From Aplidium turbinatum (taxonomy: Eukaryota; Chordata; Ascidiacea; Aplousobranchia; Polyclinidae), in the NCBI GenBank assembly GCA_918807975.1, contig OU964919.1, positions 32,371,824 through 32,435,823 of the forward strand: DNA of 64,000 bases, in the 5' to 3' direction. The notes under the pieces are model-generated. The model was not told the origin of the DNA. It made no database searches and worked only from the letters and a program-made list of their open reading frames with translations. The position numbers and the translations under genes were made by a program. The stretch's first letter is position 1, and each line of letters opens with the position of its first letter. Shown piece after piece: positions 46,583 to 61,500 of this stretch.

Positions 46583-49500
46583 CTGAAAACATTGTTTGTT
46601 TTAAAAACCTCTACTGTTTTTTATTTTGTTTTCTTTATAGAAAGATAAAACAATGCTCTAAGATCTAAAAAAATAACAAAAACCCCTTTTCTTTTTAAAA
46701 AACATTCCTTATCCATGCAACCCCGCAAGAAAACGTTGATCTACTGTATGGAATGACTGGTGTTGATGGATGCAGAGCACCGGGCAACTTGGAGAACAAT
46801 TGTTCGACAATTTGAATTTTACTTCATCTCAGAATATTCCATTTAGAAGAAACTTCAACCGGGCTACACAAAGTGCTCACAGTGCTCACATCAATGAAGC
46901 AACAAAACATATTATCCCTCAAGAAGTTAATCGTCATATCAGAGAAATAGCTGCAGCCGGATACTTACAACACTGAAGCTTGGATCGCTCGGCTTTCCCA
47001 GACTCAGCTTGTAATGAATGGCATCGCCTTTGATGGGGTCTACCTTTGGCCAGGTCACGTGACAAAGGGTCGTCTGTACGGAGCTGACGGTCGGTGCTGG
47101 ATTAATGAAAAAGCAAAACTGATTAAAATATTAAATTTGAAATCGCGGGGCATCAACCTTAAACAATGAACATGGAAACGAACCGTTCCTGTGCAGCCGT
47201 CTTTTGACTTAAGATTTCATTCGGTAACTTCCATGAGAAGACTAAGAAAACTTTACGAAGATAAAAGTTTAATCGTTGTTGTTTCTGCGCTAGAGTCATG
47301 CTAGAGACGCAAGCGGTATCTAAGAAATGATGGTCAGTGGCATAACAGGAACCAAGAACTAGGCACATGCACTTGGCCTCTTTTCTCGTAGAGAAAAGCT
47401 CACTACTCCTTACCCGCTTGTATTTGAATCATTTCCATCCTCGACGTAAGTTTATGATTGCGACGTAAAAAAACTCCTTTGACACGAATGATGGTGGAAA
47501 AGCATACAATGATGTGTTTACTTCAATACAAAGAGCAAACTGTTTATTGAACTTACCTTCAACCATAGGAGGCAATTGTGGCCGAGTTTGAAACAAATAC
47601 TCTGATGAAAAGGGTCCGACGCCCTCCGAGTTGCTGGCGTTGATGCGGAAGCGATATGACGTATTTTCGCTCAATCGAGTCACTTTGTAAGAAGGATTCG
47701 AACCACGGTAGGCAGTGGTAAACCTAAAATGATGCACATTTGTACATTCTTTTAAAGGAACAGTTGAAACTAAACAGAAAGGTTTGAATATTCAGAAGCC
47801 TAACAACTAGCACAAAGTGGTAATACTTGGGAATTGTGAGCCAAGAAGTTGTGTCATAACAAACAGTGTCTGACCAAGAGTCCGGCGTCCAGCGGCTAAG
47901 CTTAGAATTTAATTAAATAAGACAATGTCGTGTGTGAATGACGTGTGGAAAGAATATGCTGTGGGCCATGCTCTGAAATTTAAACTATCCTTGTACTAAT
48001 TCTAAGAAGCGATGCTAATCGAACACAGATCGTTATTTTGTTAGATAGCACAGTTTCCGCAAAAACCAGTGCAATTTAAAAACTGATTCAGGTATAACTT
48101 TTTAATTCAAAATTACAGAATTGGATTTTACTTGACAAGATTTCTAAGCGTTTTGGTTCTAACCTTCCGTGCTTATCTCTCATCTGCAAGAGAAACTGAG
48201 TGCCCTCGGGAAACCTTGAACGATCACGCCATTGGAGCTTGAGGCTACTTGAGGTTATCTGGACACAGGTTAACCCAGGGGCATCGGGAGGCAAAGGCTT
48301 GGTCTTGGCTTTCAAGGAGCGGCTGAAACAGCCACATCCGAGCTCATTTGTTGCACAGACTTTCATGCTGCAAAGTGATATAATGTCATGAGGTGAGGAA
48401 TTTAAATTTACTGCAACATTCCTGTTATACATTTATATTTCTGTGTACATAAAAATCGTTTACATTCATGCATTCAAAACAATGGCAAACATGCGATGAA
48501 AAACTAACATAAGACGCATTGCAGAAAAATCTAGATTTTTGTTGCTTAAACTAAAACTTGAGCTGAAATCGTCACAGGAGACATACGCTCCGGCAATGCA
48601 GGTTAACACTTATGTCAAACACCATTAAAAAGATCGATTATTTACCTGTACTCTGTGTCTGGCTCAAGATTTTGAATACAATAATGTAAAACGGATTCGT
48701 CGATCTCGAGCAATCCCAGAGCATTGTCGTTGGATCTCTTTCCAGAAACATGGATTTTATAGCCAGTGATGTCCGATCCGTTGTCCTTGGGCCGGTCCCA
48801 TTGTATAGCAATCTGTGACGCGGTGGTGGAGAACGGAGGCATTTCGTCATCGTCCACGTTATCGGTGACGTCACACAGACGAAGGTTCTCCACAGTGCTG
48901 GGGCACGAAGGCGGAGTAGTTAGGAAGCCCACTTCAGAGGAAGGACTCTGTCCCACACTATTGACAGCCTGGAGGAAAACAATTATTATGGAAAAAACTT
49001 ACATCATCGAAAAAAACTACACGTTGTGTACGTCTTGAGACGCTGTTTTGACGCTATTTTTCTGCAGAGGCTGAATAGGCCGCACCCAACGTGTCTGAGG
49101 TACTTAACACTATTTCTCTCATTGTTGATATGTTGCGTGACTGCAGTGCCACAACATTGAAGATGTTTTTTTAATTAATTTGAGAAAAAAATGACGTTGA
49201 ACACCAAACTAATACGTTTCATGATTGGAATAAATTAGTAGTTGTCATGAGTTTCAAAGCTTCATTCCACAACTTTTATTGAGACTTTGAGTGCCAGCTA
49301 TCAACCTGGATGCTGAAGTAGTAAGTGTTGTTGGGATTCAAGCACTGCGACTCGTAAGCAAGCACTGGTCCGGTCGGATGGACAGACATCGCTTCCTCAG
49401 TCCCGCCCCATTGCACGAGGTAGTTGGTGATGTCAGCACCGTTGCACTCGGGAGCCTAAAATTGTTTTGGGTCATTTTTTCTGTTGCTTTATTAATATAT

Positions 49501-52500
49501 CTTATCGTTTAATTGATTTTATGAGTAGCATCAGAATTATACAGGAATGTAATTTCCAAGCAATTGAACTTCAAGCAATAACAAATACATAGTGACATAT
49601 AAAACTGATCTATTGGTCTACAAAAAAAAAAACAATCAAGATTAGTTTTTGTAATATCACAAGTGTAACAAAACAACTTCCCCAGTGGCAACAAAAACTA
49701 AGTCCCTGATTTTCGGGTTTCAAATGTCATATTCAAGTCGAAATATCAACATATGACGTGAATCAACGTAGAGCTGTAAACTTGGAAAGCTAATTCGAAA
49801 GTTATTTTGAAACAAGTCAACTCACAATCCATTGCAATTGTATCGAGGAAGGACTCAGCACTTTTGCTGTCGGAACGGCAGGTTTCTCAGGTGGACCAGC
49901 GCTTGTGATTGCTTCAAGACTACCTGACCAAGGACTGAACTAAAAGCAACGTCAATAGTTAGAGTTGTTTATTTTTTTTTTACAATCACAGTTGAATGTT
50001 CAAAATCGCACACCATATTTGCAAGGAAGTGCACATTCTCAAGCGTAAATTTTTTGAAAGGAATCTCAGCATGATTTGAAGCTTGGTGTACAGTTATCAG
50101 CTTTGAGTTTTAATAACGAAACTACGGTAAAGCGGCGGTAAAATACATTTGTGGCAAGAATACGGTGCGATACTGATGAGCCCAGCCTCATGGGCGAAAC
50201 ACGTGTCTATCGCTGTTAATTCTTGCTACAAATCGGCTGCCGAGAAACATATTGTTGATTGGATGGTCTGAATGGCTAGCGTGGAAGCTACACCGTTATG
50301 GTTAGCGAATCGCAACTGCTCGCTGTACTAGTGACTAGTGAGTGCTCACTGCTCAGCCTTGTGCTGATAGCCGGGAAGAACGCCCCTTTCTTCACAATGT
50401 CCTCTGCCCGGCGCCTGCTGGTTTTGTTGGCTCTTTTCTTTCCACAAAAACAAGAGTTAAACTAACTGGTAAAGCGGCGGTCGAATACATTTGTGGCAAG
50501 AATACGGTGCGATACTGATGAGCCCAGCCTCATGGGCGAAACACGTGTCTATCGCCGTTAATTCTTGCTACAAATCAGCTGCCGAGAAACAAACGAAACT
50601 ACGTGTTGGTACTGAAGGTTTTCTCACGATGCAGTAACATGTTTATTTGTTTAATCTCGTTTGCGGTAAAAACGCAAAGAAAATTTTTTATCAGCACAAA
50701 AACAAAGCACTGCTAACAAACCCAAGTTCTGGTTAATATCAAGTCTGCAAATGACTGGTTGACTATCCCGGCCAGACAAATTGATCATGTTTACATTGGA
50801 ACGTCTGCATACGCTAAATCAATGTAAAAACGATTATTTATTTCTAGTTGGGTTGTCGTCGTTTCGCTGTTTACATTGAAAAGAACTCGCACAAAAGTTT
50901 CACAATGAGTCTGTTTTTGTTTGTATGAGTTGCGTCGTTCTTGTTGCTGATGAAAATCGCTAAAAACTAAATTAGGCACAGTGATAGAACTTTGGTGGAG
51001 AATTTACTTCATTGTACCCCCAAACACAAACTAATTATTATGGCGCAGAAAAATAGGAACAAGACAAAAATAATTACTTCATGAAAAATCACAAGTGAAA
51101 AAAAAGCTGAATGGACCAATAGACTAGAGAAATATGACATCGAAAACCCACAGAAAAGTTGAAAGTAAGTTATTCGACAATTTAAAACATCAAAATTGTA
51201 ATAAACTCACTCCAATTTTGTTAGCAGCTCGAACGGAAAACGAATATTTTGTAGCTGGCCGCAGTGCGCCCACAGTGCATTCCAAATCCGGCCCTTTGTA
51301 AGCTTGGGAAGGTTGAGACTTGTCACATTCGGATGTGGCAATGTAGTTGACCTCGTATTCCTGCATGCTGGCTCCACCAGTATGAGGTGGAGGTTCTGGC
51401 GAGACAGATCAATGCTTTGGTCAACGTAATTGAATGTGATGAAGTGGTTCCCAAATGTTTGACAGGAATTACAAAACAGCGGAAAGACACCACAAAAGCG
51501 TTAATATTTTCATTCCATAGGTTATGTTAAGAAAATCCAACTTTACTGTAACTGCCAGTACACTATCACGAAATGAACAGGTAAACTCAAAACCTATAAT
51601 AAGCATCATAATCTAAGGAGCCCTATACCGGCATAATGGACCAAGATGCCCACCCTCTCCAACGACAGCACGATAGTTGAAGAATGGTGAGAGAGGCTAA
51701 ATACAACTAAAGGCTATTTTGTGGGAAAAAAAAGATTGGTATTTTCAAAAGTATTTTGTGCTATGGCTTACCCCACTTAATGAACAAGCAGGTAGATTTT
51801 GGTCGCATGGCAACCATGGGAGGATTGCAGGGTCCTGGAAGAACAGGATGCGTGGTTACTTGAAGAACTTCAGATGGCATGCTGACCCCTCCGTTGGTGG
51901 AGCAGAAAACCCTCACTCGGTATGTGTGACCTGAGCATGTGAAATAATTGGATTGAATGTGAAGCACAGTTTGTTGCAACAGAATGAGCAATGGCATTTC
52001 CAAGCCTGCAAATCAGTTCTTTTTATATTGATTCAACGTTTGTAGACGTTAATGAATGTAAAAAAGGACTGATTTGCTGGCTGAGTTAATCAACAAAAAA
52101 GAATGTTTTATCAAGTTCTAAATTTCGTATAAAACGCTGTATAATTTAGACTCTTGATTTGAATAACAAATATGAAAACAACAAGCTTGTCGACGCATTG
52201 CTCCATCAACAGCTAAGCAATGAAATGGAAACTCATCACATACCAGGATTAAGATCTTCTACCAGGCACTCTGGATCAGGACCAGTGTATATGGCCTCCA
52301 TAGGACCTCCTTTCTCTTTGGACATCTCTAGGATGTAGTCATTGACGGTGGCACCTCCACTGTCTTTGGGAGCATCTGTGGTTGAAATAAAAGTTGTAGA
52401 ATCTATCCAAGAAACACAAAGCGACATGGTTCATTTAATACAAAACCAATTTTATTTTTTACATTACCATCGTAAGTGTGCGTAACATTGCGTCGGATAA

Positions 52501-55500
52501 ACATAAAAAGATATTATAACGAGACCAAAATTAATTTAGTCTACCGCAGTATAAAATAATTTCAACTTCCCTGAGACAGGGAAACAGACTGTGAATGAAA
52601 CAATCTAGGTGTTTAGAACGTTTTCATTTTGTTGGAAATTCATGCATTAAAATCAAGATGAAAAGCGGCAAAAATTCCTTAAAGGTTCGGATTTACAAAA
52701 GCATGAGGAAAGCACAAAACCATGAAATCATGACAATGGAGAAGGTTAAAACGTCATATGCCAGGCGGGTTGTGTCTTTGAAGACAAACTATGTCGCTTA
52801 ATGTTGATACACTGCAATCGAGACGCTTTAATATGCTCCAGTTGCAAATGCGTCACGGATAAATCGGTTACAAGGAATCACAACAACATCTGTGCATCGT
52901 ATGGAAGTCAATCTGTTTTTCAGAGAAAAAAGCGTTGCTGGCAAAAAATTACCCTGATATCAGTCATTTTTGATTTTACAACGTGTATTTAGCATCAACG
53001 ACAAACCTTGAGTTGAACATCAAAAGGGGAAAAAATGATAAAAAAGACGCAACCTGGACATCATGCTGAGAAAAACATTCTAAATAGAATTAAGTTATTT
53101 CTCAGCTTGAAACATCAATATTTGCCTTACCCCAGCACAGCTTGAAGGACCTCGCGTGCACGTTCCCATGGAGTTGGGGTTTGCCAGGAGCTTTAGGTTT
53201 GTCTGGGCAGGTTCGGTACGACACTACGTCACTGTGCTTGCTCTTGCCCTCGTTGTTGTAAGCGAGCAACTGCAAAGAAACAGCGTTTATATGCGGCTCA
53301 AAAGATAGATTCAAGTTAAAATTTAACTCTCGGTCGAAAAAGTAATGTCAACTGCTAAACATGTCTTGAATAGCTAGTCAGGATAAAGCAGCTGCAAACC
53401 TCAAACGCTACGAGCAACCTCACACTCACTTTAGCATTTTTCTCTTTGACGAATGTCGTGTTAATTTTACATTATTTCAATGTAAAAAATGCAGAAGCTT
53501 GCGCGACTGCTGCAGCATACACATACCCATTACTACTTTTGGGTGATTTCGCACGAAATTTTCATGTTTCAAAACTGTCAATCAATCAATCAACGCTGGT
53601 TAATAAACTGCATGAAACTCGTTGAAACTGGTTTTTGGTGATATATCACTCAACTTCGCAGGTTAAAATTTCGATTAAACGAATAACAATAACTTCATGT
53701 TAAAGTAATGGTTGGTTTTCTCTGAGAATAATATTGTCAAGACAAAATCGCTGACCAAAACCGTACAATAGAGACTGCCTCAACATTTACAGTATATAGA
53801 AATAAAATCATGGGCAGACTACGTTTCTACTGAGAAATAACGTGCAAATATATGACATGCTTACACGAAACTTGTAATGGGAATTCCTGGCCAAATTCTT
53901 GACAAGAAATGTGAAGTCTGCGCCATCATAAACAGGACGGAACCCGTAACCTGTGGACTCGTCATTCATTTCCAAAGTGTAGCCGGACACCTCTCCCTGT
54001 GGCTTTGTCCATTCCAAAGTCAAGCTACTGATCATGGCTTTCGTCAGTCGAGGAGCCTCTGGGGCGGATGGTACAGTGCCAGCCGTGTAGAAGCGAACAT
54101 TGGGACTCCAATTGCTGAATGTTTTGTAAACTTTAAACGTTAGATAAAATCCTTAAGATAAAAAGAGTGCTAAGAGTATTGGTTCGAAAGGGCGCCGATT
54201 CGATACCGTTCAAGAGCATGTGGCTGTGTCTTCAGCAGAACACTTAAAGGCATGTCTAACGGTGGACATGAAGACATGTTTTCTTGCCTTTCCGTCCACT
54301 TAATTTGAATCTTCAACCACCGGGCGTAAGCCTGGATACGACGACAACTTCTGAGTAAAGCTCTTCGAAGAACTCTGACAGTTTTACATGTTTGTCGGCA
54401 ATGGAATATTCCCGCTGGCCCCATCGCCGTGGCTGACAAAGCGAAGCTTTCACTTGTAGTTTAAGCTCCATCACATATAAGCTGGAGCTGGTTTATCTTC
54501 ATGATGGCGATATTGCAAAGCTGTCCTGAAAATGAACTGCTCAACTGCACATGGCAAAAGAATTAACTCATGAATGCTTGCTTATTACTATTAGTCAAAG
54601 TAGTGACCTTTTTCCCAAAATATTTTTAGACAAGTTTAGCAAAATCAATAACATAAAAATAATTCCAAAATGACTGAACTTTTCAAAACAATCTTGAACA
54701 AGAAAAAGTATTACACATGCAAGCTACCAAAAGGTGAAGTATTAATCTTGACATCAAGGTCGAACAAACAAGACAAACTCACAACATACCTCTTGCCTAA
54801 CTTGTTTTCTGCAGCCAGTCTGAACACATACGCAGTAGAAGGCGTCAGCTTTTGAACTTTGAACTGCTTTTGCGAGATGGAGGAAACAAGACGGAACCCA
54901 CTCCCATTCTCGGCCTCGTTTATCTCCAAGTGATACTTTTGTACTTTTTCTCCATTGTCGTTGGGAGCCTAATAAACACGTAACGAGACCCATCAAATAA
55001 AATCGATCATTTTTACATTGGAGCAACGTCTGAATCAATGCAAAAAAGGTCTAATTTTGTCAACTGAGTAAAAATTTGTGCCGTGAAACAGGACAAACAG
55101 GTGCAATAGTTCATGTACTCAGTTGCGCCTCTATACGGCTGCATTGACACTGTCTGCTTTGTAAAGCGCTGTGGAGCAACGCATTCTGCGATGGATACAG
55201 CGCTATATAAAAACTAACCTTATTATTATTATTATAATGATCATCCTTCTGGCATACTACAGTCTAAGAAGGGGAGAGGGAGGGTTGTTTTATACTTTGC
55301 CCGTCCGACCTTCTATCGCCGGTTTAAAACCGAGTGACATAAAGACGCAGTTTATCTGATACACTTCACATATCACTGTTATTATGGATTACTGAAAAGC
55401 TTGGGTGTTCAGTGTTCACTGTCCATCAGGACATTTATCGTTTGTAGTACGAGTTGCAACGTTCATCTGATGAAAGTGAGAGCAAAAGCAACGATAAACA

Positions 55501-58500
55501 GGCTGGTTTATTGCTTCACTGACGTTTCGCGCACCATGCCAATGCGCATCCTCAAAGCGAATAACAATATAAGACGTCTGTAAGTGATGCATTTTAATTT
55601 TATGAAACAGTTAAGCAAAAAAATGTTCCAGACAACTGAGTGACAAATTTAAATTTACTTCCGTATAAGAATAAGTTGAAGCCTTTAAAGGGTCCTATGA
55701 GAGACAAACTTAATTAGCGGTATACAAAAATCAGAAAAAGCTAACAAAATATTCTATTCGTTAAAACACCTCATAGGTAACTTATAAACCAATGAAATGT
55801 AGCATCACATGATTACTGTAAAGCAGGGGTCGGCAAACTGCGGCCCGCGGGCCAAATGCGGCCCGCGGACAAACTTTTTGCGGCCCTCGAACGATCTTAC
55901 TTTTAGTGCATAAACTAAAGTTTCATCATTATCTACGCATGAATTTATTTTATATCATAACAAAAAGCCCTTTAACATGTGTCCCGACATTACTCGGTAA
56001 CTCTCATGTACGCTACAAAATCTCTCAAAATTATGGTCTGACGTTACTCAAAATTAAAATGGAAATAATTGAACTTCAATCATCCGACATATTGAAGGCC
56101 AAATACGATTCAGTTCCAATTGCCAACTTTTATAAAGAATATGTCCAGAAATCCACCTATCCTCATCTGTATGACAATGCAAAACGTGTAATGTGCATGT
56201 TTGGAAGCACATACTGCTGTGAGCAGCTCTTTTCAAAAATGAATTACGCAAAGAATAAACTTCGCACTCGCCGTCAGATCGTGATTTGAATGACGTATTG
56301 CAAATATCATCAACAAAGTTGCCAGTTGATTTAAACACCTTGGCCATGACACAGAAACAACATCATCCTTCACATTGATAAATGATAAGTAAATAAAAAC
56401 AATGCATTGCGTTTTAATACGTGTTTGATAATAAATATGAAACGGCAACAAACACGTCTCATTGTGCAATAGACACAGGAATAGGAGTTGCAAGTGCGCC
56501 ATGATTTTAAGGATAATGTGGCGATTGTTTATCGGTTGAAATTTATGCGGCCCGCACGGTACCGGAAGTTTGTAGATTTGGCCCAGTAGTACAGAAAGTT
56601 TGCCGACCCCTGCTGTAAAGTGTAAACCTTGCCACAAACAAGGAGTTTAAATGCCACGAACAGAGACGCAAATGGTCATTTGAACGATTTCGGATTTCAC
56701 TGGCATAGTTGTGGCAAACACGATAAAACATGCTCATTGAACCGTGCAAATTGAGAGAACTTTTGTTTCTTTTTGATACAAAAAGTGACAGCAAAGAGCT
56801 GATGCTTTTGTCGAGCAAATATTATGGATTTAAATGATGCACGAACCCAAGTTAAGCGATCAATTTGTTAACTTTGAAATATGCTACGTTTTTGCGTCAA
56901 CCATACATCAGTGTTCATTGTATCAGTGTATCACTACAACGAATATTTTGCATACTTGAAAAGGGGGATTACTGTTAGGTAAAGTGAGTCAGCGTTTTCC
57001 TGATTGATTGCAGACTTTTAAGTTTTAGCAGTGACTGAACTTCCTGGTGAGATTTTTTCGGTGCAATATCAGAAAGTATAAACTTGAGCAAACGACAGTT
57101 TGAAATTAAAATGAAGTTGCACCCAACGCGTCAGCAAAGCACAAATTATTTTGGTCTTAAGAAATGACTTTAAAAAACAAAAAAATTTAATTGCTCGCTG
57201 AATGGAATCAAAATGTGCCTGATGAAGGTTTAGGTATGGAGCTCGAAGAACGCGTAAATGAATCTCGACAACAGACTTTGAAGCCACACGTCTAGCGACC
57301 CTACCTTTGGTACACAATCGTGTGCAGGGTCAAATAAAAGCAAATACTTTGGCTGCAACACGAAAGAATGAAATGTACATCATAATTATGATGTTGATTA
57401 AGCCATGCTAAACATTGGATGACACTTAGCTAACAGCAGATACAAAATCTACTTATCGCTATAACTGTGTTTAAAATTAGCATTAGTGACAGCAAACATA
57501 CAAAAATACTAAAGAATCGTGGTATACTTCAAAACTGCATCCAAAACTTCTCATTAAAAGGTCTTAAAATAGATAAACGGACTACTGTTTCAAAAGAGAA
57601 AAAGTAGCTGTCGAAATCGGTTCTGCACAAAAACAGACTGCTGAAAAGCAGCATTTAAACTTTTGAAGAGTATTACTTTGGCTTGGTCGTACATTTCGAT
57701 AAATTGACCCATTGAATTTAACTCGAGCTTGAGAAGTTAAAGTGTGTGGAATAATTTATCTTAACATACAAAGAGAAAATAAAAACATGATCTTACCGTC
57801 CATTTAAGCGTTATGTTGCTTTTGGTTTTCGACTGAAGCTTTGGAGCTGCTGGAGTATCAGGGCGACAACTCAAAGTTTTGAAACAGGTGATTCCCGATG
57901 CTGGACCTCGCTCCTTGTTGCAAGTCGAATAGATTCTAAACAAATTTACAGTTTGTGTGGTTGAAAACATGCGCTCACAGTAGAAAGGTATATTTTTTTT
58001 GTCGTAAACTTAAAGGGTTCAAAAATACAGCTATATGTACGAACAACTGTTTTTAACAGACATAGCAATATGCAATCTTACTATCAACAGCTTCACTACC
58101 ACAACTGTCGTAGTGTCCACTCTTGTGCCTAAAGTTGCTTGTTTACATTGATAATTCAACTACTACTTCTGCGTTACGAAGGTTTGGGTTGTATTTACGT
58201 CAGTGGAGTGTACCGTACAACTTAAACAAATTATCAATTCTAATTGTTGCCACTGAAAACTTTCTAACGCGAAGGGGTGGCACCGATCCGAGCCCCAAAA
58301 AAGAAGAAATATTAGTAACAGTACCTGACACTGTACTCAGACGCTGGACGCAGGTCAGTGATGGAATATCTGCATTCTTTGCCGCTGTAAAAAAATCAAT
58401 GATGTTTCGAGAATGGTTGTTTTTGTAGGTGAGTATTGACATGCAATCATGTTCAACGCGACTAATATTAAAAATACAATTTATTATGCAACATGTCACT

Positions 58501-61500
58501 GCAGCAGTAAATTCATAATCCTAATGCTTGGCTTCGTATGTTTATGTTATAAAAATCATTTATGCTTTACAATGTCAGTTTAGGCGATAATTTGTCTAAA
58601 GTCATAATTATATAAAAAAAAACATTTCTTATTGAAAAAAGGAATAAAACGATGAAAGGCAACACGATAAGGAAAAGCTTAACTGTTGACAACCCTGACG
58701 ATTCGGGATGATGTCCAGGTTCTTGTTACAAAACGGTATCCATGAGATTTAGGTTGAAAAGACAATTACATACTTGAATATGGAATGATATTTCCCACCG
58801 TCCTTCTTGCCACGAGAAAAGTCGAGATCGTAAAACACTGAAAACTCCCTTGTTTTCAACTTTAACTCCGGGGTAACGTTTTGGACTGGCAACTGACCCC
58901 AAACGACCTTCGCCGACCGAGGAGTTACATCTCGTACCTGTACATTCAATATGTCCTTATCCTTGGGGGATGTGTTGGTGACACTACCAAAAGCTGCTTA
59001 CGAGAATGCTATTACCCAAAAAATGTTGAGAATGAGATTTTTTTGAGATTTCGGTGTCACGATAAAAAAATTGATTACAAAAGTGTCGATATAAATCGTA
59101 TTCAATTAAACCAATAATTTTCCGGCTAGTAGGATGGCAAAGTAATGTATCTCTGACAACTGAAGGTGTGTGAAGTCACTCATAGCTCAAACTGAAAATA
59201 TAAAAACTAAAATTAACGTAACGCCGTACTTGTGCAATATTTTCCCACGGCACAATACAGACTGTGTAAAAGCACAATAGATGTGACTGATGTTTTTCCA
59301 TATTTAAAATCATTTTAAGTTTATGCTAACTTAAATGCATGAATGATGATTGATGAGATTATACCAATTCTAGTAGTTGGTCGAATCATCATCATCATTT
59401 TCAGTCTGTGAGAGCCCACTGCAGAGCGTAAGCCTTCCCCTTTTCATGCCAATTTACATGATTATGTGCTAGTTGGTACCAATTGGTTGTATTGTATTGT
59501 TTGTCAATGTCGTCCCTCCATCTCACTTTTGGTCGAATAGTTCAATAAAAATCCGCTGAAGGAAAGTTTTATCAGAACCATAAATTTTGACAAAATCAAG
59601 ATTTTTTACTGAAACGTTAAAGTATCAGAAAAGAAAACCACTCTTTACCTTCGGCGCCTTGATGGCTGCTACCAGCTCTGATATGGTTTGATAGGCTTGC
59701 GTGTCTGGAAAAAAAATACTACATGGTAACACAAAAGCTTCAAAACTGTCCTTGTGGATCCACCGATTTCTTCAAACTTTGCACACATTAACGGAGGGTT
59801 AATGCAATAAATACCATATTTCATATGAAACTTTACATATAGATGCAAAAAGCAACACAAATGATAAGGTTAACAAAAGAAAATCTATCTAGTTTCTATC
59901 TAGTTTCTATCTAGTTTGAATAAGGCACTAATGATGCTCTACAATTACAGCGAAATGCATATGCCAATAGGGCTCTGCTGATTTTCCATGTATTTTAGTA
60001 ATAAAAAATGATTAAATGAAAATCTTTTACAACTTTACACTTTGATGTGACAATATTAAAACTTGCAACAAAAAGTCTGATTGTGCATTACGAACAAACA
60101 TTAAAATCAAAACCGATGAAAATGTACCTGGAGGTGACTGATCATCGTTTTCATCAAGAGATGCCTGGCCATCGTCTGTAGCAGAAGTCGAAGTAAGAAC
60201 AGGTGTTTCGTCAAAAGAGGAGCTCGGTTTGGGTGAATTTGTGACGTGACCTGAAGCATCCAATGACATTGAAGATGCTTCTGTTGTTAATCGGCCTGGA
60301 GAGTGTGAGAACTTGTGTTTGTTGGATCGCGCTAAGTTCTTCAGTGGTTTCGGACTTCCTCCTGGAGAAGAAGCATATGAAGAAGAGGATGCAGGAGAAG
60401 AGTTCATTGAAGATGAGAACAGCGTGGAAGAATCCTTGGATAAAGGCAGAGGTTTGTTTTGGTGACTCTGCAACGTGTTGGAAAATGTTTCTTGAGCAAC
60501 AGGATGATGCGGATGCGAAGAAGAAGTGTTCTGGATATCAGAAGAGCTGGAGCATTGCTGCACAGAGCTTAGTGACGAATCTGATAAATCTGGAAAGCAC
60601 AATGTAGTTTCGTTAAATGTAAAGTAGCCAAAAGCTACTTCAAGCATAACGTAACTTATGAAAGAAATTCCTACAATAGAAGGAAAAGGTCTGAGCATGG
60701 TGAAGTATCAAATCAGTTTATACTGTTGTGGTTTTACTGTTAATTGTATCAAATCAACACGCTAACAAGTGACATAAAAACAAATCGAGTAATTTAAAAG
60801 AACATTCAAACTATTCAGTATCCAGTCGCGATAACAAGAATAAAAACATATATAAAAGGCCACAAATGAAGCGTTGTTCAACACGCGGCACACAGACACG
60901 TCTATGCATATTTTCCCTGCATGTTTGAATGTAAAAAAGGAAAGTCTGATTTATAGGGAAGAAGCGCTGTCTATTACAACTACGGGGCGAATTTAAAAAT
61001 TTAAACGTGTTAGTGATCTACCAACTGAAGCACACAACTGACACAAGTGAAGCTACATGTAAATTTTATCGCCGCAACATTTTTAAATGATTATAACTAA
61101 ACAGACTCAAATAAAAAGAGCAACTAATAATTGCATTATAACTTATATCATATAACGTAAAACAGCAAGCTAAAATTCCTCTATCTTAACCTTAACAAAT
61201 AATCCTTCATTAAGTTGCTTCTCAAGATTTAATCTTAAAAAAAGAAAATAAAAACAGAAAACCACAACAAAAATTAAAACGTGGCTCTTTGTTGAGAGAG
61301 TGTAAGAGTTAATGCTGTCGCTTCTGCTTTTTGAACATTACTAATTTCCTCATGACTTCTGAAGGTCAAAACAACACTGACAAACTACATGACTTAACTG
61401 CTAACCAAGCAAAAACATGCTACTCAAAACTACTAACGTTTGAAGTGATCAGGTATACAACGACACAACAAAGTAGCTGACACCTGACGACCCGCCAGGC

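Larger units (their letters stand above)
50127..50591 (+). mobile_element. Retrozyme: tandem hammerhead-ribozyme retroelement
   Basis: A 465-bp element flanked by a perfect 12-bp target duplication AACGAAACTACG (50115-50126 and 50592-50603). It begins GTAAAGCGGCGGTAAAATAC; the first 123 bp recur after 342 bp (50469 onward) nearly unchanged, so it is 1.36 copies of a 342-bp unit. Each repeat holds a complete type I hammerhead ribozyme. Cutting at both sites would release a 342-nt RNA that could circularise. This matches animal retrozymes, non-coding elements copied by another element's reverse transcriptase; the 12-bp duplication suggests LINE or Penelope machinery rather than an integrase. 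It sits in an FNDC3 intron, antisense to the gene. Confidence 0.88.
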
